Below are positions 1 to 5,920 of a DNA stretch of 11,502 bases, one piece after another. This DNA comes from Desulfobacteraceae bacterium (GTDB lineage Bacteria > Desulfobacterota > Syntrophobacteria > BM002): assembly GCA_002899795.1 (NCBI GenBank), contig PPDG01000078.1:1-11502 (forward strand), written 5' to 3'. The translations under genes were made by a program, and so were the position numbers. The notes below the pieces were generated by a model. It was not told the DNA's origin, searched no databases, and was given only the letters and a program-made list of their open reading frames with translations. The number at the start of each line of letters is the position of its first letter. Position 1 is the stretch's first letter.

Positions 1-101
1 AGAATCCAGGAGACGGGAGGCATAGGGCATAGAGCATGGGGCATAGGGAAGTAATTGCGAATGTGGGATGTGAGATGTGAGATTTAAGAGTGCGGATTGC
101 A
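1..101. other. Repeat-rich spacer at left edge
   Basis: No coding region is seen here. Positions 18-50 are a short degenerate tandem of GCATAGG/GCATAGA/GCATGGG words. Positions 1-12 (AGAATCCAGGAG) reappear as reverse complement at 7122-7133. Positions 25-38 (GGGCATAGAGCATG) reappear as reverse complement at 1977-1990. These look like scattered members of spacer word families, not a gene or a defined site. Confidence 0.5.
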
Positions 102-143
102 AATTTTAGGCATTTTAGTACATTTTAGACACTTTAGGCATTT
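102..143 (+). repeat. CATTTTAGG-type short array, copy 1
   Basis: About four degenerate units of 9-10 nt with consensus CATTTTAGG follow one another here, ending in CACTTTAGGCATTTG. The same kind of array lies at 438-464 (reverse strand) and 7160-7202. Unlike those copies, this one does not lead into a start codon; it lies just past the stop codon of the minus-strand gene at 152-427. The unit composition is seen directly; any function is unknown. Confidence 0.65.
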
Positions 144-151
144 GTTAATTT

Positions 152-427
152 TTATCCCGCCGGGGGGGCCCAAAAAGCTATTTCCGGTGCTTTACCTGAT
201 ACAAGCCAGGGATGCCGTCTCTCGAGATCTTCCATTCTTCCTTTAAGATAATGTACCCGAACACGCATCTCTCCGTCCTCGGGTTCAGCTCTGAGGGCGG
301 CCTCCGCATCTCGCAAAAGTGTCCTAAGCTCGAGATACTCCCGTTCTACATGTTGGACTTCCTGGCGAAACTTGTGAATGCGTCTTAGCAGCCAGTCAGG
401 ATCTCTTAGATCAATGTCTGATGACAT
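152..427 (-). CDS. Small coiled-coil hypothetical protein
   Basis: This encodes a 91-residue soluble protein that I do not assign to a named family. It is highly charged, with heptad-like leucine/arginine/glutamate patterning through about residues 10-70, which suggests a helical hairpin or coiled coil. There is no signal peptide or membrane segment. The open frame reaches an upstream TTG at 433. The ATG at 427 is preferred because GAGGT sits 7 nt before it in the mRNA, whereas the TTG would overlap that site. The gene stands alone between spacer repeats, with a CATTTTAGG array directly before its ribosome site (438-464) and another past its stop (102-143). That it is a real gene rests on the ribosome site, charge pattern and codon texture. 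A chance ORF is possible but less likely. Confidence 0.6.
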   Translation of the reverse strand: MSSDIDLRDPDWLLRRIHKFRQEVQHVEREYLELRTLLRDAEAALRAEPEDGEMRVRVHYLKGRMEDLERRHPWLVSGKAPEIAFWAPPAG

Positions 428-437
428 TACCAATACC

Positions 438-464
438 TCAAATGCCTAAAATGCCTAAATTTAG
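438..464 (-). repeat. CATTTTAGG-type array in 5' leader
   Basis: Read on the minus strand, this short array of TTTAGG/CATTTTAGG units ends in CATTTTAGGCATTTGA. It directly precedes the Shine-Dalgarno sequence of the coiled-coil gene that starts at 427. The identical 16 nt occur at 7188-7203, immediately before the ribosome site of the MBL-fold gene. The match is exact; what it does is not known. Confidence 0.65.
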
Positions 465-519
465 GTAATGGGTTATTGGTCATGGGTCGTTCAAGCCGTT
501 CAAATCGTTGAAATCGTAA

Positions 520-545
520 GATCGCGGCTGAAAGCCGCTCCCACA
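520..545 (-). repeat. REP-like hairpin element
   Basis: On the minus strand this reads TGTGGGAGCGGC, then a 3-nt loop inside a GCGGCT/AGCCGC stem, then GCGATC. The stem is 524-529 paired with 533-538. The form GTGGGAGCGGCTTNNNGCCGCGA is that of the REP elements mobilised by RAYT (TnpA-REP) transposases in many proteobacteria. No RAYT gene lies in this window. It sits in the 499-nt spacer between the coiled-coil gene and the SOUL gene. Confidence 0.65.
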
Positions 546-602
546 GAAAAATCCCTTTCTTCTTTCCTCTGACTTCTATCTGTTTTCCTTTGTCCTTTAC
601 CT

Positions 603-706
603 ATTACAACAAATGACAGCGAAGCGAAACTGGGAACCCGCTTGCGGGACTGAGCGGAGCGCAGCGAGCGCGAAGAATTGACCTAATGACACCGAAGGCA
701 TATGAC
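603..706 (+). repeat. GACAGCGAAGCG dispersed repeat with internal insertion
   Basis: Positions 603-626 are a perfect 24-nt inverted copy of 7057-7080. Positions 680-706 match the reverse complement of 7026-7052 at 24 of 27 positions. The two halves therefore form one repeat that is 55 nt long at 7026-7080 but is split here by about 53 nt (627-679). The inserted stretch begins with a GGGAACCCGC hairpin word that recurs at 1886 and 9229. The same core word (GACAGCGAAGCG) brackets the four-helix bundle gene at 7938-8327. Confidence 0.7.
627..679. repeat. CCCGC-hairpin element nested in a repeat
   Basis: This stretch carries GGGAACCCGC followed by TT and GCGGGACTG, giving a CCCGC/GCGGG hairpin, then a GAGCG-rich tail. 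It has no counterpart in the otherwise collinear repeat at 7026-7080, where only four bases occupy the place. It shares the GGGAACCCGC head with 9229-9283 and, with one change, 1886-1943. The tail differs from those copies, so family membership is moderately supported. Confidence 0.5.
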
Positions 707-784
707 GCGAAGCTCGATGAGAGCTGAGCTCTACTGATCCTTGTCCTGAAAGTGTACCGTTGCCAATTTTATTACACCTGGTCA

Positions 785-890
785 TGTAGGAGCAACCTCC
801 CTCCGGGTCGTAGGCCCCTCCGGGCCGGAGGCTGGTTGTGATGAGAGCTTTTAAAACGAGCTTTTATCGCAAGCGAAGCTTGCTCCTACA
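785..890. repeat. Paired REP-like hairpins (BIME-like)
   Basis: Two inverted copies of a TGTAGGAGCAA head face each other, one at 785-795 and its reverse complement at 880-890. Inside the left part, 793-806 pairs with 825-838 as a 14-bp stem with two mismatches. The right part (866-890) is the word TGTAGGAGCAAGC on the minus strand, carrying a small AAGC/GCTT hairpin. It lies 36 nt past the stop codon of the SOUL gene and could also help end that transcript, but there is no T-tract to call it an intrinsic terminator. Confidence 0.6.
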
Positions 891-926
891 GGCTCATTGA
901 ACCTTGTTTGGTGAGAGGTCGAATAT

Positions 927-1586
927 CTAATTGGCCATTAGCTGCGAGCCATTCTGCACAGGAATCAATACCTCATTGCGGCGCAGGAACCAGGGCATGA
1001 ATGGTGGATTATATCTGGCAAAAATCGGCTCGCCCGCAGGCTCCAGACCTTTCTGCCTCATCAAAGCCTGTAATCCGATTCTCTTCTCCTCGTAGCGCTC
1101 TTTACTCCAGGTGCCGGAGTATCTGAAGGCGGCAATAAGCTGACCAGGGACTTCTTTTAACTTTACCCGGTCATCCAGGGGTTCGGGCAGATTCCCTATG
1201 GTATACTTGGTCGGCATCAGAAAAGTAATCCGGTACTTCTCGCCCACTCTCATTTGATTGACCGGTGCGGTCATGGAGATCTTTTCGGATTCTGCTTCTT
1301 GAGAAACCGGAGCGGTCATGGAGATCGACTGCTTTTTGCGATTCTTCCCTGAAATATAATCAAAGAGCCTCCGGAAGCCTTCGTTGCCTACTTCGTCGAA
1401 ATCTCCCTCCACAATGGTCTCTGCCACGATGTATGGTTCGTATTGTCTCAATTCAAATTTGCCTTCCTTCTCCACAACAGTATACTTGGCCCTTTCTATT
1501 GCCATTGCTTCCTCAATCATTAAAGGTAAAGTTGAAAAAGAAGTTATTAATAATAATAGTAAAATAAAAAGTCTACGGTTATTCAT
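927..1586 (-). CDS. SOUL family heme-binding protein, exported
   Basis: This is a 219-residue SOUL/HEBP family protein; members bind heme or other tetrapyrroles and their bacterial roles are poorly defined. An N-terminal signal peptide is visible: NNRR, then a long LFILLLLLIT hydrophobic core, with likely cleavage after AMA at about residue 28, so the mature protein should be periplasmic. Family features include YTVVEKEGKFELRQY near residues 34-48, GFRRLFDYISG near 69-79, and two SMTAPV motifs at 88-93 and 103-108, the usual SOUL signature. An ATG 15 codons further upstream is in frame, but the start at 1586 has AAGGA six bases before it and begins directly with the signal peptide. The gene stands alone; its link to the cytochrome bd genes 0.9 kb away is only proximity. 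Confidence 0.9.
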   Translation of the reverse strand: MNNRRLFILLLLLITSFSTLPLMIEEAMAIERAKYTVVEKEGKFELRQYEPYIVAETIVEGDFDEVGNEGFRRLFDYISGKNRKKQSISMTAPVSQEAESEKISMTAPVNQMRVGEKYRITFLMPTKYTIGNLPEPLDDRVKLKEVPGQLIAAFRYSGTWSKERYEEKRIGLQALMRQKGLEPAGEPIFARYNPPFMPWFLRRNEVLIPVQNGSQLMAN

Positions 1587-1760
1587 TTGTAATCCTTGTC
1601 TATAAGTTCGTTCTCTTATGTGCTTCCGCATTCAGAACTCCGCATTTTTTCCACTTCGAGAAGGCTTCTAAATTTAAGATCGCTGGAAGGATTGTCAACA
1701 TGGAAAAGGAGTCGGGAGTCAGGAGTCAGAAGACAGAGGACAGACGACAGTAGACAGACT
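1587..1760. other. Spacer upstream of SOUL gene
   Basis: I see no gene here. The part near 1587-1600 carries the ribosome site of the SOUL gene on the minus strand. Positions 1706-1760 are a purine-rich stretch of degenerate GGAGTCAGGAGTC and GACAG words, a low-complexity spacer pattern. No convincing -35/-10 pair was found for the SOUL gene. Confidence 0.4.
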
Positions 1761-1970
1761 GAATATCAAATTCGAAATCCTAAGCACGAAGCACGAAACA
1801 AATCCGAATGATCAAAATTTAAATGACCAAAACCGGACAGATTGAAATACGTTCTCAAGTTTTCGTTTGGAACATTGGAGAATTCGAAGCTGGGGACCCG
1901 CCCGCAGGGTGGGGAGTCCGTAGGACCAATTTTGAATTTGTTTCGGATTTCGATATTCGGATTTCGGATT
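1761..1970. repeat. Imperfect terminal inverted-repeat element (MITE-like)
   Basis: The left end starts GAATATCAAATTCGAAATCC and contains CGAAACAAATCCGAA at 1794-1808. The right end reads, as reverse complement, AAATCCGAAATCCGAATATC followed by CGAAACAAATTCAAA. The two ends are thus imperfect inverted repeats about 45 nt long, enclosing about 120 nt without coding capacity. This matches a common class of non-coding spacer elements built of TTCGGATTT words. A CCCGCCC-hairpin repeat (1886-1943) lies inside it. Exact borders are uncertain by several bases. Confidence 0.55.
1886..1943 (+). repeat. CCCGCCC-hairpin repeat, copy 2 (nested)
   Basis: This aligns with 9229-9283 over about 55 nt at roughly 80 percent identity. 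Shared landmarks are ACCCGCCCG, a GGGTGGG arm, GGAGTCCG and AGGAC followed by CAATTT or AAATTC. CCCGCCC and GGGTGGG form a 7-bp stem (one G-T pair) around a 3-nt loop. The loop differs between copies (GCA here, GAA at 9229) while the arms are kept, which suggests the hairpin matters. It sits inside the inverted-repeat element at 1761-1970. Confidence 0.6.
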
Positions 1971-2179
1971 TACGTTCATGCTCTATGCCCAAAGTTCTGA
2001 CCTAAGGTTGGCCAATTGTAGTTTCTTGCTACCATTTACACCCAAACATTTTACCGTTGCATGCATATGTTGACGGATTAAATTATTAAGCGTTGGTGTA
2101 TCATAGATTTTTAGCGACTGTTCTAAATGGGACGACTCGATCATCTATTTGGTTTATGAATATTATGGGAGGATGCGAA
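1971..2179. other. Spacer before the cytochrome bd block
   Basis: This is the likely control region of the cyd operon. It is AT-rich after about 2040. A TTGACG hexamer lies at 2070-2075, but no good -10 sits 16-18 nt downstream; the nearest TATCAT (2099-2104) is 23 nt away. No FNR- or ArcA-like palindrome was recognised. A 14-nt inverted copy of 25-38 occupies 1977-1990. Confidence 0.35.
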
Positions 2180-2311
2180 ATGTTCATTATTTACAAAGTT
2201 TTGTCCCTAATCATTCTTGCCTTTTTTCTTTTGACCATGACCCTGGTGCCATTGTATTCTTCCACGGTGACGATGAAAGTGACCAAGGCAGTCAAGAAGG
2301 ACTCAGCCTAA
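2180..2311 (+). CDS. Small single-span membrane protein ahead of cydA
   Basis: This encodes a 43-residue peptide beginning MFIIYKVLSL. One hydrophobic helix spans about residues 6-27, followed by a short basic tail with K33, K36, K39 and K40. A GGGAGG ribosome site sits seven bases before the ATG, as strong as that of cydB, which is the main reason to call it a gene; longer in-frame starts upstream lack such a site. I do not recognise a family. It is not CydX-like in sequence, and CydX-type peptides normally follow cydB. Being 158 nt upstream of cydA on the same strand, it could be an accessory membrane peptide of the oxidase, or a leader peptide controlling the operon. Both are inference. 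Confidence 0.5.
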   Translation: MFIIYKVLSLIILAFFLLTMTLVPLYSSTVTMKVTKAVKKDSA

Positions 2312-2467
2312 ATGTGCCTCAGTTCAAAGATGATGGTACAGCATCTAAAAATTGATGTGGGTATCGCAGAATCTGTTCCCATTCCCAGTTATTTCCACCC
2401 TCACCTCTTGCCATTGGGAGGAGATATTGTACAATTAAACACAAACTTAACTGAGCCAAGAGGTTAA
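2312..2467 (+). CDS. Possible 51-residue ORF between membrane peptide and cydA
   Basis: An open frame starts at the ATG that directly abuts the stop of the preceding small gene (TAAATG) and ends 2 nt before the cydA start. It fills the gap exactly, as a translationally coupled gene would. The product (MCLSSKMMVQHLKIDVG at its start) is soluble and resembles no family I know. The ribosome site is weak (AAGG about 11 nt upstream). An alternative is an untranslated leader, which would leave the exact fit as coincidence. Confidence 0.25.
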   Translation: MCLSSKMMVQHLKIDVGIAESVPIPSYFHPHLLPLGGDIVQLNTNLTEPRG

Positions 2468-2469
2468 CA

Positions 2470-3873
2470 ATGTTGGAGAGTCTCGATCCTGTCTTATTGG
2501 CAAGAATACAGTTCGCTTTTACCGTATCATTTCACATTATGTTCCCAGCCTTTACCATCGGCCTTGCCAGCTGGTTGGCCGTGGTCGAGTGGCGCTGGCT
2601 CAAGACCGGCAACGACATATATCAAGAAATTTACCGCATGTGGGTAAAAATATTTGCTGTGACCTTCGGTATGGGCGTGGTTTCAGGCGTGGTTTTGTCC
2701 TTCCAATTCGGCACCAACTGGTCAGTATTTTCAGATAGGATAGGAAGTATTGTCGGCCCATTGCTGGGATTTGAGGTGCTAACGGCTTTTTTTCTGGAGG
2801 CTTCCTTCCTGGGCGTTATGCTATTTGGCTGGAACCGTGTGAGTCGTAAGATGCATTTTGCCTCAACACTAATAGTTGCTGGTGGAACCCTGGTATCAGC
2901 CTTTTGGATTCTATCGGTAAACAGCTGGATGCAAACGCCGCAGGGTTTCCGTGTGGGTGATCATGGTCTGCTCTATCCAACCCAGTGGCTGCAAATTATA
3001 TTTAACCCTTCTTTCCCCTACCGCTTCATGCATATGGTCACCGCTGCCTACCTAACCACGGCCCTTATCGTTGCCGGCATTGGTGCTTATTATCTTTGGC
3101 GTAAGCTTCATGTCAGCCATGCTCGAGTGATGCTCGGCATGGCCATGATCATGGCAGTTTTCGTGGCCCCCTTTCAGCTAGTCCTCGGAGACCTTCACGG
3201 GCTGAACACCCTGAAACATCAGCCGGCTAAGGTATCTGCCATGGAGGGTATCTGGGAAACCGAACGCGGCGCCGCCTTGAAACTCTTTGGCTGGCCTGAT
3301 CAAGAAGAAGAAAAGACTAAATATGCAATTGAAATTCCCAAATTGTCCAGCCTGATTCTTACCCACGATCTTAACGGTGAAGTCAAAGGGCTGAAAGAGT
3401 GGTCTAAAGATGAGCGCCCACCCGTCGTCTGGGTATTCTGGTCATTTCGGATCATGGTTGGTATCGGCTTGTTGATGATATTGACCGGGGTATTCGCTGT
3501 CGTACTTTTTTTCCGCAAAAGACTTTTTGACACTCGCTGGTTCCAATTTTGGTGCATGACTCTGACACCAGCAGGCTTTATCGCCGTGATCGCCGGATGG
3601 TGTGTTACCGAAATCGGTCGGCAGCCGTATGTCGTTCAGGGGGTGATTCGCACTGCGGAATCAGTCTCACCGGTGGCGGGCCAACACATCGCTTTATCTC
3701 TACTGGCGTTTATTGTTACCTATCTTTTTGTTTTTGGTGCAGGCAGTTATTATATTTTACGCCTCATCGCCAAGGGCCCCACACCCGAGGTAGAAGCCTA
3801 TGGTGACCATGGCGTAGATGAACCACCCCTGGTAACAGATCTGGTATCGGAAACAGGAGGAGAAGATGTTTAG
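2470..3873 (+). CDS. cydA: Cytochrome bd quinol oxidase subunit I (short Q-loop, CioA-type)
   Basis: This is the catalytic subunit of the membrane bd-type quinol:O2 oxidoreductase, holding hemes b558, b595 and d. By alignment from memory to E. coli CydA, H22 matches His19 (high-spin heme ligand), H188 and M329 match the b558 ligands His186 and Met393, R327 matches Arg391, and E102/E110 match Glu99/Glu107 of the proton/heme channel. K254 and E259 match the quinol-oxidising pair Lys252/Glu257. EIGRQPY at 381-387 replaces GRQPW. Only about 75 residues separate K254 from M329, against about 140 in E. coli, so the Q-loop is the short type typical of cyanide-insensitive oxidases; total length is 467 residues. 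GAGG precedes the ATG by six bases. The stop overlaps the start of cydB by 8 nt. Confidence 0.96.
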   Translation: MLESLDPVLLARIQFAFTVSFHIMFPAFTIGLASWLAVVEWRWLKTGNDIYQEIYRMWVKIFAVTFGMGVVSGVVLSFQFGTNWSVFSDRIGSIVGPLLGFEVLTAFFLEASFLGVMLFGWNRVSRKMHFASTLIVAGGTLVSAFWILSVNSWMQTPQGFRVGDHGLLYPTQWLQIIFNPSFPYRFMHMVTAAYLTTALIVAGIGAYYLWRKLHVSHARVMLGMAMIMAVFVAPFQLVLGDLHGLNTLKHQPAKVSAMEGIWETERGAALKLFGWPDQEEEKTKYAIEIPKLSSLILTHDLNGEVKGLKEWSKDERPPVVWVFWSFRIMVGIGLLMILTGVFAVVLFFRKRLFDTRWFQFWCMTLTPAGFIAVIAGWCVTEIGRQPYVVQGVIRTAESVSPVAGQHIALSLLAFIVTYLFVFGAGSYYILRLIAKGPTPEVEAYGDHGVDEPPLVTDLVSETGGEDV

Positions 3874-4885
3874 TTTTGAGAGTTTCCTGAACTTACCGCT
3901 TCTCTGGTTCGTTATCATTGCCACGGCCGTTATCCTCTACGTGCTGCTGGATGGATTCGATCTCGGGGTGGGTATTCTTTTTCCCTTTGCTCCTTCCGAT
4001 CAATGTCGTGATCGGATGATGAACTCAATTGCTCCTTTTTGGGACGGCAACGAGACCTGGCTGGTCCTTGGCGGTGGTGGTTTGTTTGCAGCCTTTCCTC
4101 TGGCATACGCCGTTGTTATGCCAGCTCTCTACTTTCCTGTGATCCTCATGCTCCTCGGTCTGATTTTCCGTGGGGTTGCCTTTGAGTTCCGCTACAAAGC
4201 AACGGGTAAATCCAGGAGACTGTGGGATTACTCCTTCCACTTTGGTTCTCTGGTTGCCGCCTTCATGCAGGGCATGTTTCTCGGTGGCCTGGTGCAGGGG
4301 ATCAAGGTAGATGGCCGAAGCTTTGCTGGTGGCGCTTTTGACTGGCTGAATGCCTTCAGTGTGATGACGGGCTTTGCCCTGGTGTGTGGCTATGCATTGC
4401 TGGGCGCTACCTGGGTGGTGATGAAAACCGACGGAACCACCCAAGACTGGGCGCGAAAATGCGCCAGTTATGTACTATTCTACGTTGCTCTTTTCATGGC
4501 GTTGGTGAGCTTGTGGATGCCTTTGATGAATGCGGATGTGAAAACCTTGTGGTTTAGCTCGCCTAATATCTTTCTGCTGCTACCGGTACCCCTTCTGACT
4601 GTTGCCATGTTTGTCACGATCTGGCGTGATTTGCGTAAGCAGAGGGAATATCGCCCTTTTCTTCTGAGCGTCGGCCTTTTCCTCATGGGATACATCGGCC
4701 TGGGAATCAGTCTGTGGCCCTATGTAGTCCCCTTTGAAATCACAATCTGGCAAGCGGCAGCGGCGCCGGAATCCCAATCCTTGATGCTGGTCGGCACAAT
4801 CCTCATGTTACCCTTGGTACTCGGTTACACAGTGTATTGTTATTACCTATTCAGGGGTAAGGTATCCCATGAGAGCACTTACTAA
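3866..4885 (+). CDS. cydB: Cytochrome bd quinol oxidase subunit II
   Basis: This 339-residue, roughly eight-to-nine-span membrane protein is the non-catalytic partner of CydA in the bd oxidase. Family features are LDGFDLGVG (28-36), APFWDGNETWLV (56-67) followed by a GGGG turn, RGVAFEFR near 102-109, and GFALVCGYALLGATW in the middle of the protein. The ATG overlaps the end of cydA by 8 nt and has a strong AGGAGG site placed within the cydA end, so translation is coupled. Its own 3' end overlaps the start of the 39-residue gene by 17 nt. Length and motifs match the short-Q-loop (CioB) group as well as ordinary CydB; the CioA-like partner favours CioB. Confidence 0.96.
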   Translation: MFSFESFLNLPLLWFVIIATAVILYVLLDGFDLGVGILFPFAPSDQCRDRMMNSIAPFWDGNETWLVLGGGGLFAAFPLAYAVVMPALYFPVILMLLGLIFRGVAFEFRYKATGKSRRLWDYSFHFGSLVAAFMQGMFLGGLVQGIKVDGRSFAGGAFDWLNAFSVMTGFALVCGYALLGATWVVMKTDGTTQDWARKCASYVLFYVALFMALVSLWMPLMNADVKTLWFSSPNIFLLLPVPLLTVAMFVTIWRDLRKQREYRPFLLSVGLFLMGYIGLGISLWPYVVPFEITIWQAAAAPESQSLMLVGTILMLPLVLGYTVYCYYLFRGKVSHESTY

Positions 4886-4988
4886 AAAGCAGCAGCAGTG
4901 GTTATGGTTTGTCGCACTTTGGTGCGGCGGCTTGGCGGCTGTAATGCTTCTGGCTTATCTCGTCCGACTGCTGATGGGAATTAACTAG
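4869..4988 (+). CDS. DUF2474-like small subunit of cytochrome bd oxidase
   Basis: This is a 39-residue protein starting MRALTKKQQQWLWFVALW. A basic N-terminus (R2, K6, K7) leads into one membrane helix (about residues 11-36) ending LLMGIN. The pattern of a tryptophan-rich helix start, small residues in the middle and a YLVRLLM-like end matches my recollection of DUF2474, the short proteins encoded directly after cioB/cydB. Such peptides (CydX, CydY and DUF2474 groups) bind subunit I and stabilise the heme core. The start overlaps the end of cydB by 17 nt in another frame, with TAAGG six bases upstream, so coupling to cydB is likely. It is easily missed because of its size. Family assignment needs a profile search; the gene itself is well supported by position and composition. 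Confidence 0.82.
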   Translation: MRALTKKQQQWLWFVALWCGGLAAVMLLAYLVRLLMGIN

Positions 4989-4994
4989 TGAAAT

Positions 4995-5702
4995 CTATTT
5001 ATCCGGCGGTCTCAGTTTTGTTCCAAAAATCAGAACAAAAGCTATTCCTATAATACCGAAGAGCCCAACCCGGCTTACTTCCTCAGGGCTTGGATATTTC
5101 TTGTTGGGGTAACGCCAAAGGGTGATTCTGGGGTCCAGTTCCACTGACTTCCTGTAATCCGCTCGAGCCAGCTTATCCTGGCCCCGCTTCCAGTAAATCT
5201 TGAACCTGGTTTTGTAGGCGTCTGCCCTGCTTCGTGGATCACCCTTGAGCTCGATGGCTCTGGTGGCGTCGCGCATGGCCTCCTCTTCCCGCCCCATCAA
5301 ACGATACGTTTCAGCTCGGTTGGCGTAAGCTTCCACCTGCTCTGGTTCTATCTCCATTGACCGGGTGAAGTAGTAAAGAGCAGATTCGTAAAACCCCTTT
5401 TTCAGGTAACCGATTCCCACCATTATGTAGGCCTCACCCTTGGCAGGAGCAAGCTCTAGGTAGGTCAGATAGTCCTGAACGACCTTGTCATAGTTCTCTT
5501 GGAAATAGTAGAGCAACCCTCGTTTTTCGTAAGCCTCAACCAGGTTAGGGTCCAGCTCCAAAGCCCTGGTGTAGTATTCGATCTTCTTGCGGGTCACTGA
5601 GCTTTGAACACCCAGGTTGAAGTATTGCATCGCATCTTCACTGTGTGCGGGGCCTGCGACCAGCAACGCCAGGGGCACCAGTAACAGTATGAGCCTTTTC
5701 AT
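4995..5702 (-). CDS. Exported TPR-repeat protein with C-terminal membrane anchor
   Basis: This 235-residue protein has a signal peptide (MKRLILLLVPLALLVAGPAHS, cleavage near residue 21). Tandem tetratricopeptide repeats follow: roughly 24-55, 56-89, 90-123, 124-157 and 160-193, each with the usual A/G-Y-A and A-x-x-P spacing. A single hydrophobic helix at about 211-229 precedes a short KLRPPDK tail, so the repeats should face the periplasm on a membrane stalk. TPR proteins bind other proteins; the partner is unknown. A start eight codons upstream is in frame, but the chosen ATG has GAGGA at a good distance and begins with the signal peptide. The gene converges on the cyd block with 6 nt between stop codons, so it is not part of that operon. 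Confidence 0.85.
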   Translation of the reverse strand: MKRLILLLVPLALLVAGPAHSEDAMQYFNLGVQSSVTRKKIEYYTRALELDPNLVEAYEKRGLLYYFQENYDKVVQDYLTYLELAPAKGEAYIMVGIGYLKKGFYESALYYFTRSMEIEPEQVEAYANRAETYRLMGREEEAMRDATRAIELKGDPRSRADAYKTRFKIYWKRGQDKLARADYRKSVELDPRITLWRYPNKKYPSPEEVSRVGLFGIIGIAFVLIFGTKLRPPDK

Positions 5703-5855
5703 CTTTTCCTCGTTTCCGCTGCACAAGTTTCTGTCGCCACAATCTTAAGGGGAAATCTCAGCTTGGCTAAGCTAAACATCGAAAAGAATGAGTGCAAGGG
5801 CAGATTGTGTTCTTGACCTATGACCAAGACTTCTCATTTCCAATCAAACACACAA

Positions 5856-5884
5856 TTGACTCAGGCAAAATGGCTGGTTACGAT
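5856..5884 (+). promoter_or_regulatory. Sigma-70-type promoter for the PAS gene
   Basis: TTGACT at 5856-5861 and TACGAT at 5879-5884 are separated by 17 nt. That gives five of six matches to the -35 consensus and four of six to the -10, with ideal spacing. A start near 5890-5892 would leave a leader of about 30 nt that includes the AAGGAG site before the ATG at 5921. It lies in the 218-nt spacer between the divergent TPR and PAS genes. No operator was recognised beside it. Confidence 0.55.
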
Positions 5885-5920
5885 GTTAAAATTTGAATGA
5901 AATGAAAAGGAGAGAATGGC

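Noticed and set aside
102..143. CRISPR-like array
   Set aside because: Units are 9-10 nt and contiguous with no spacers; there are no cas genes in the window.
597..785. Minus-strand 62-codon ORF in the 428-926 spacer
   Set aside because: It runs through the dispersed repeat at 603-706, has no good ribosome site and its product has no recognisable features.
2070..2104. Promoter for the cyd operon from TTGACG and TATCAT
   Set aside because: The spacing is 23 nt and no acceptable -10 lies at 16-18 nt, so it does not support a sigma-70 call.
4025..4444. Minus-strand 139-codon ORF
   Set aside because: It is a shadow of cydB; the histidine-rich product is a by-product of the membrane protein codons on the other strand.
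5761..5837. Short inverted words (AGCTT/AAGCT and CTTG/CAAG) in the TPR-PAS spacer as operators
   Set aside because: The arms are only 4-5 bp and such matches are expected by chance.
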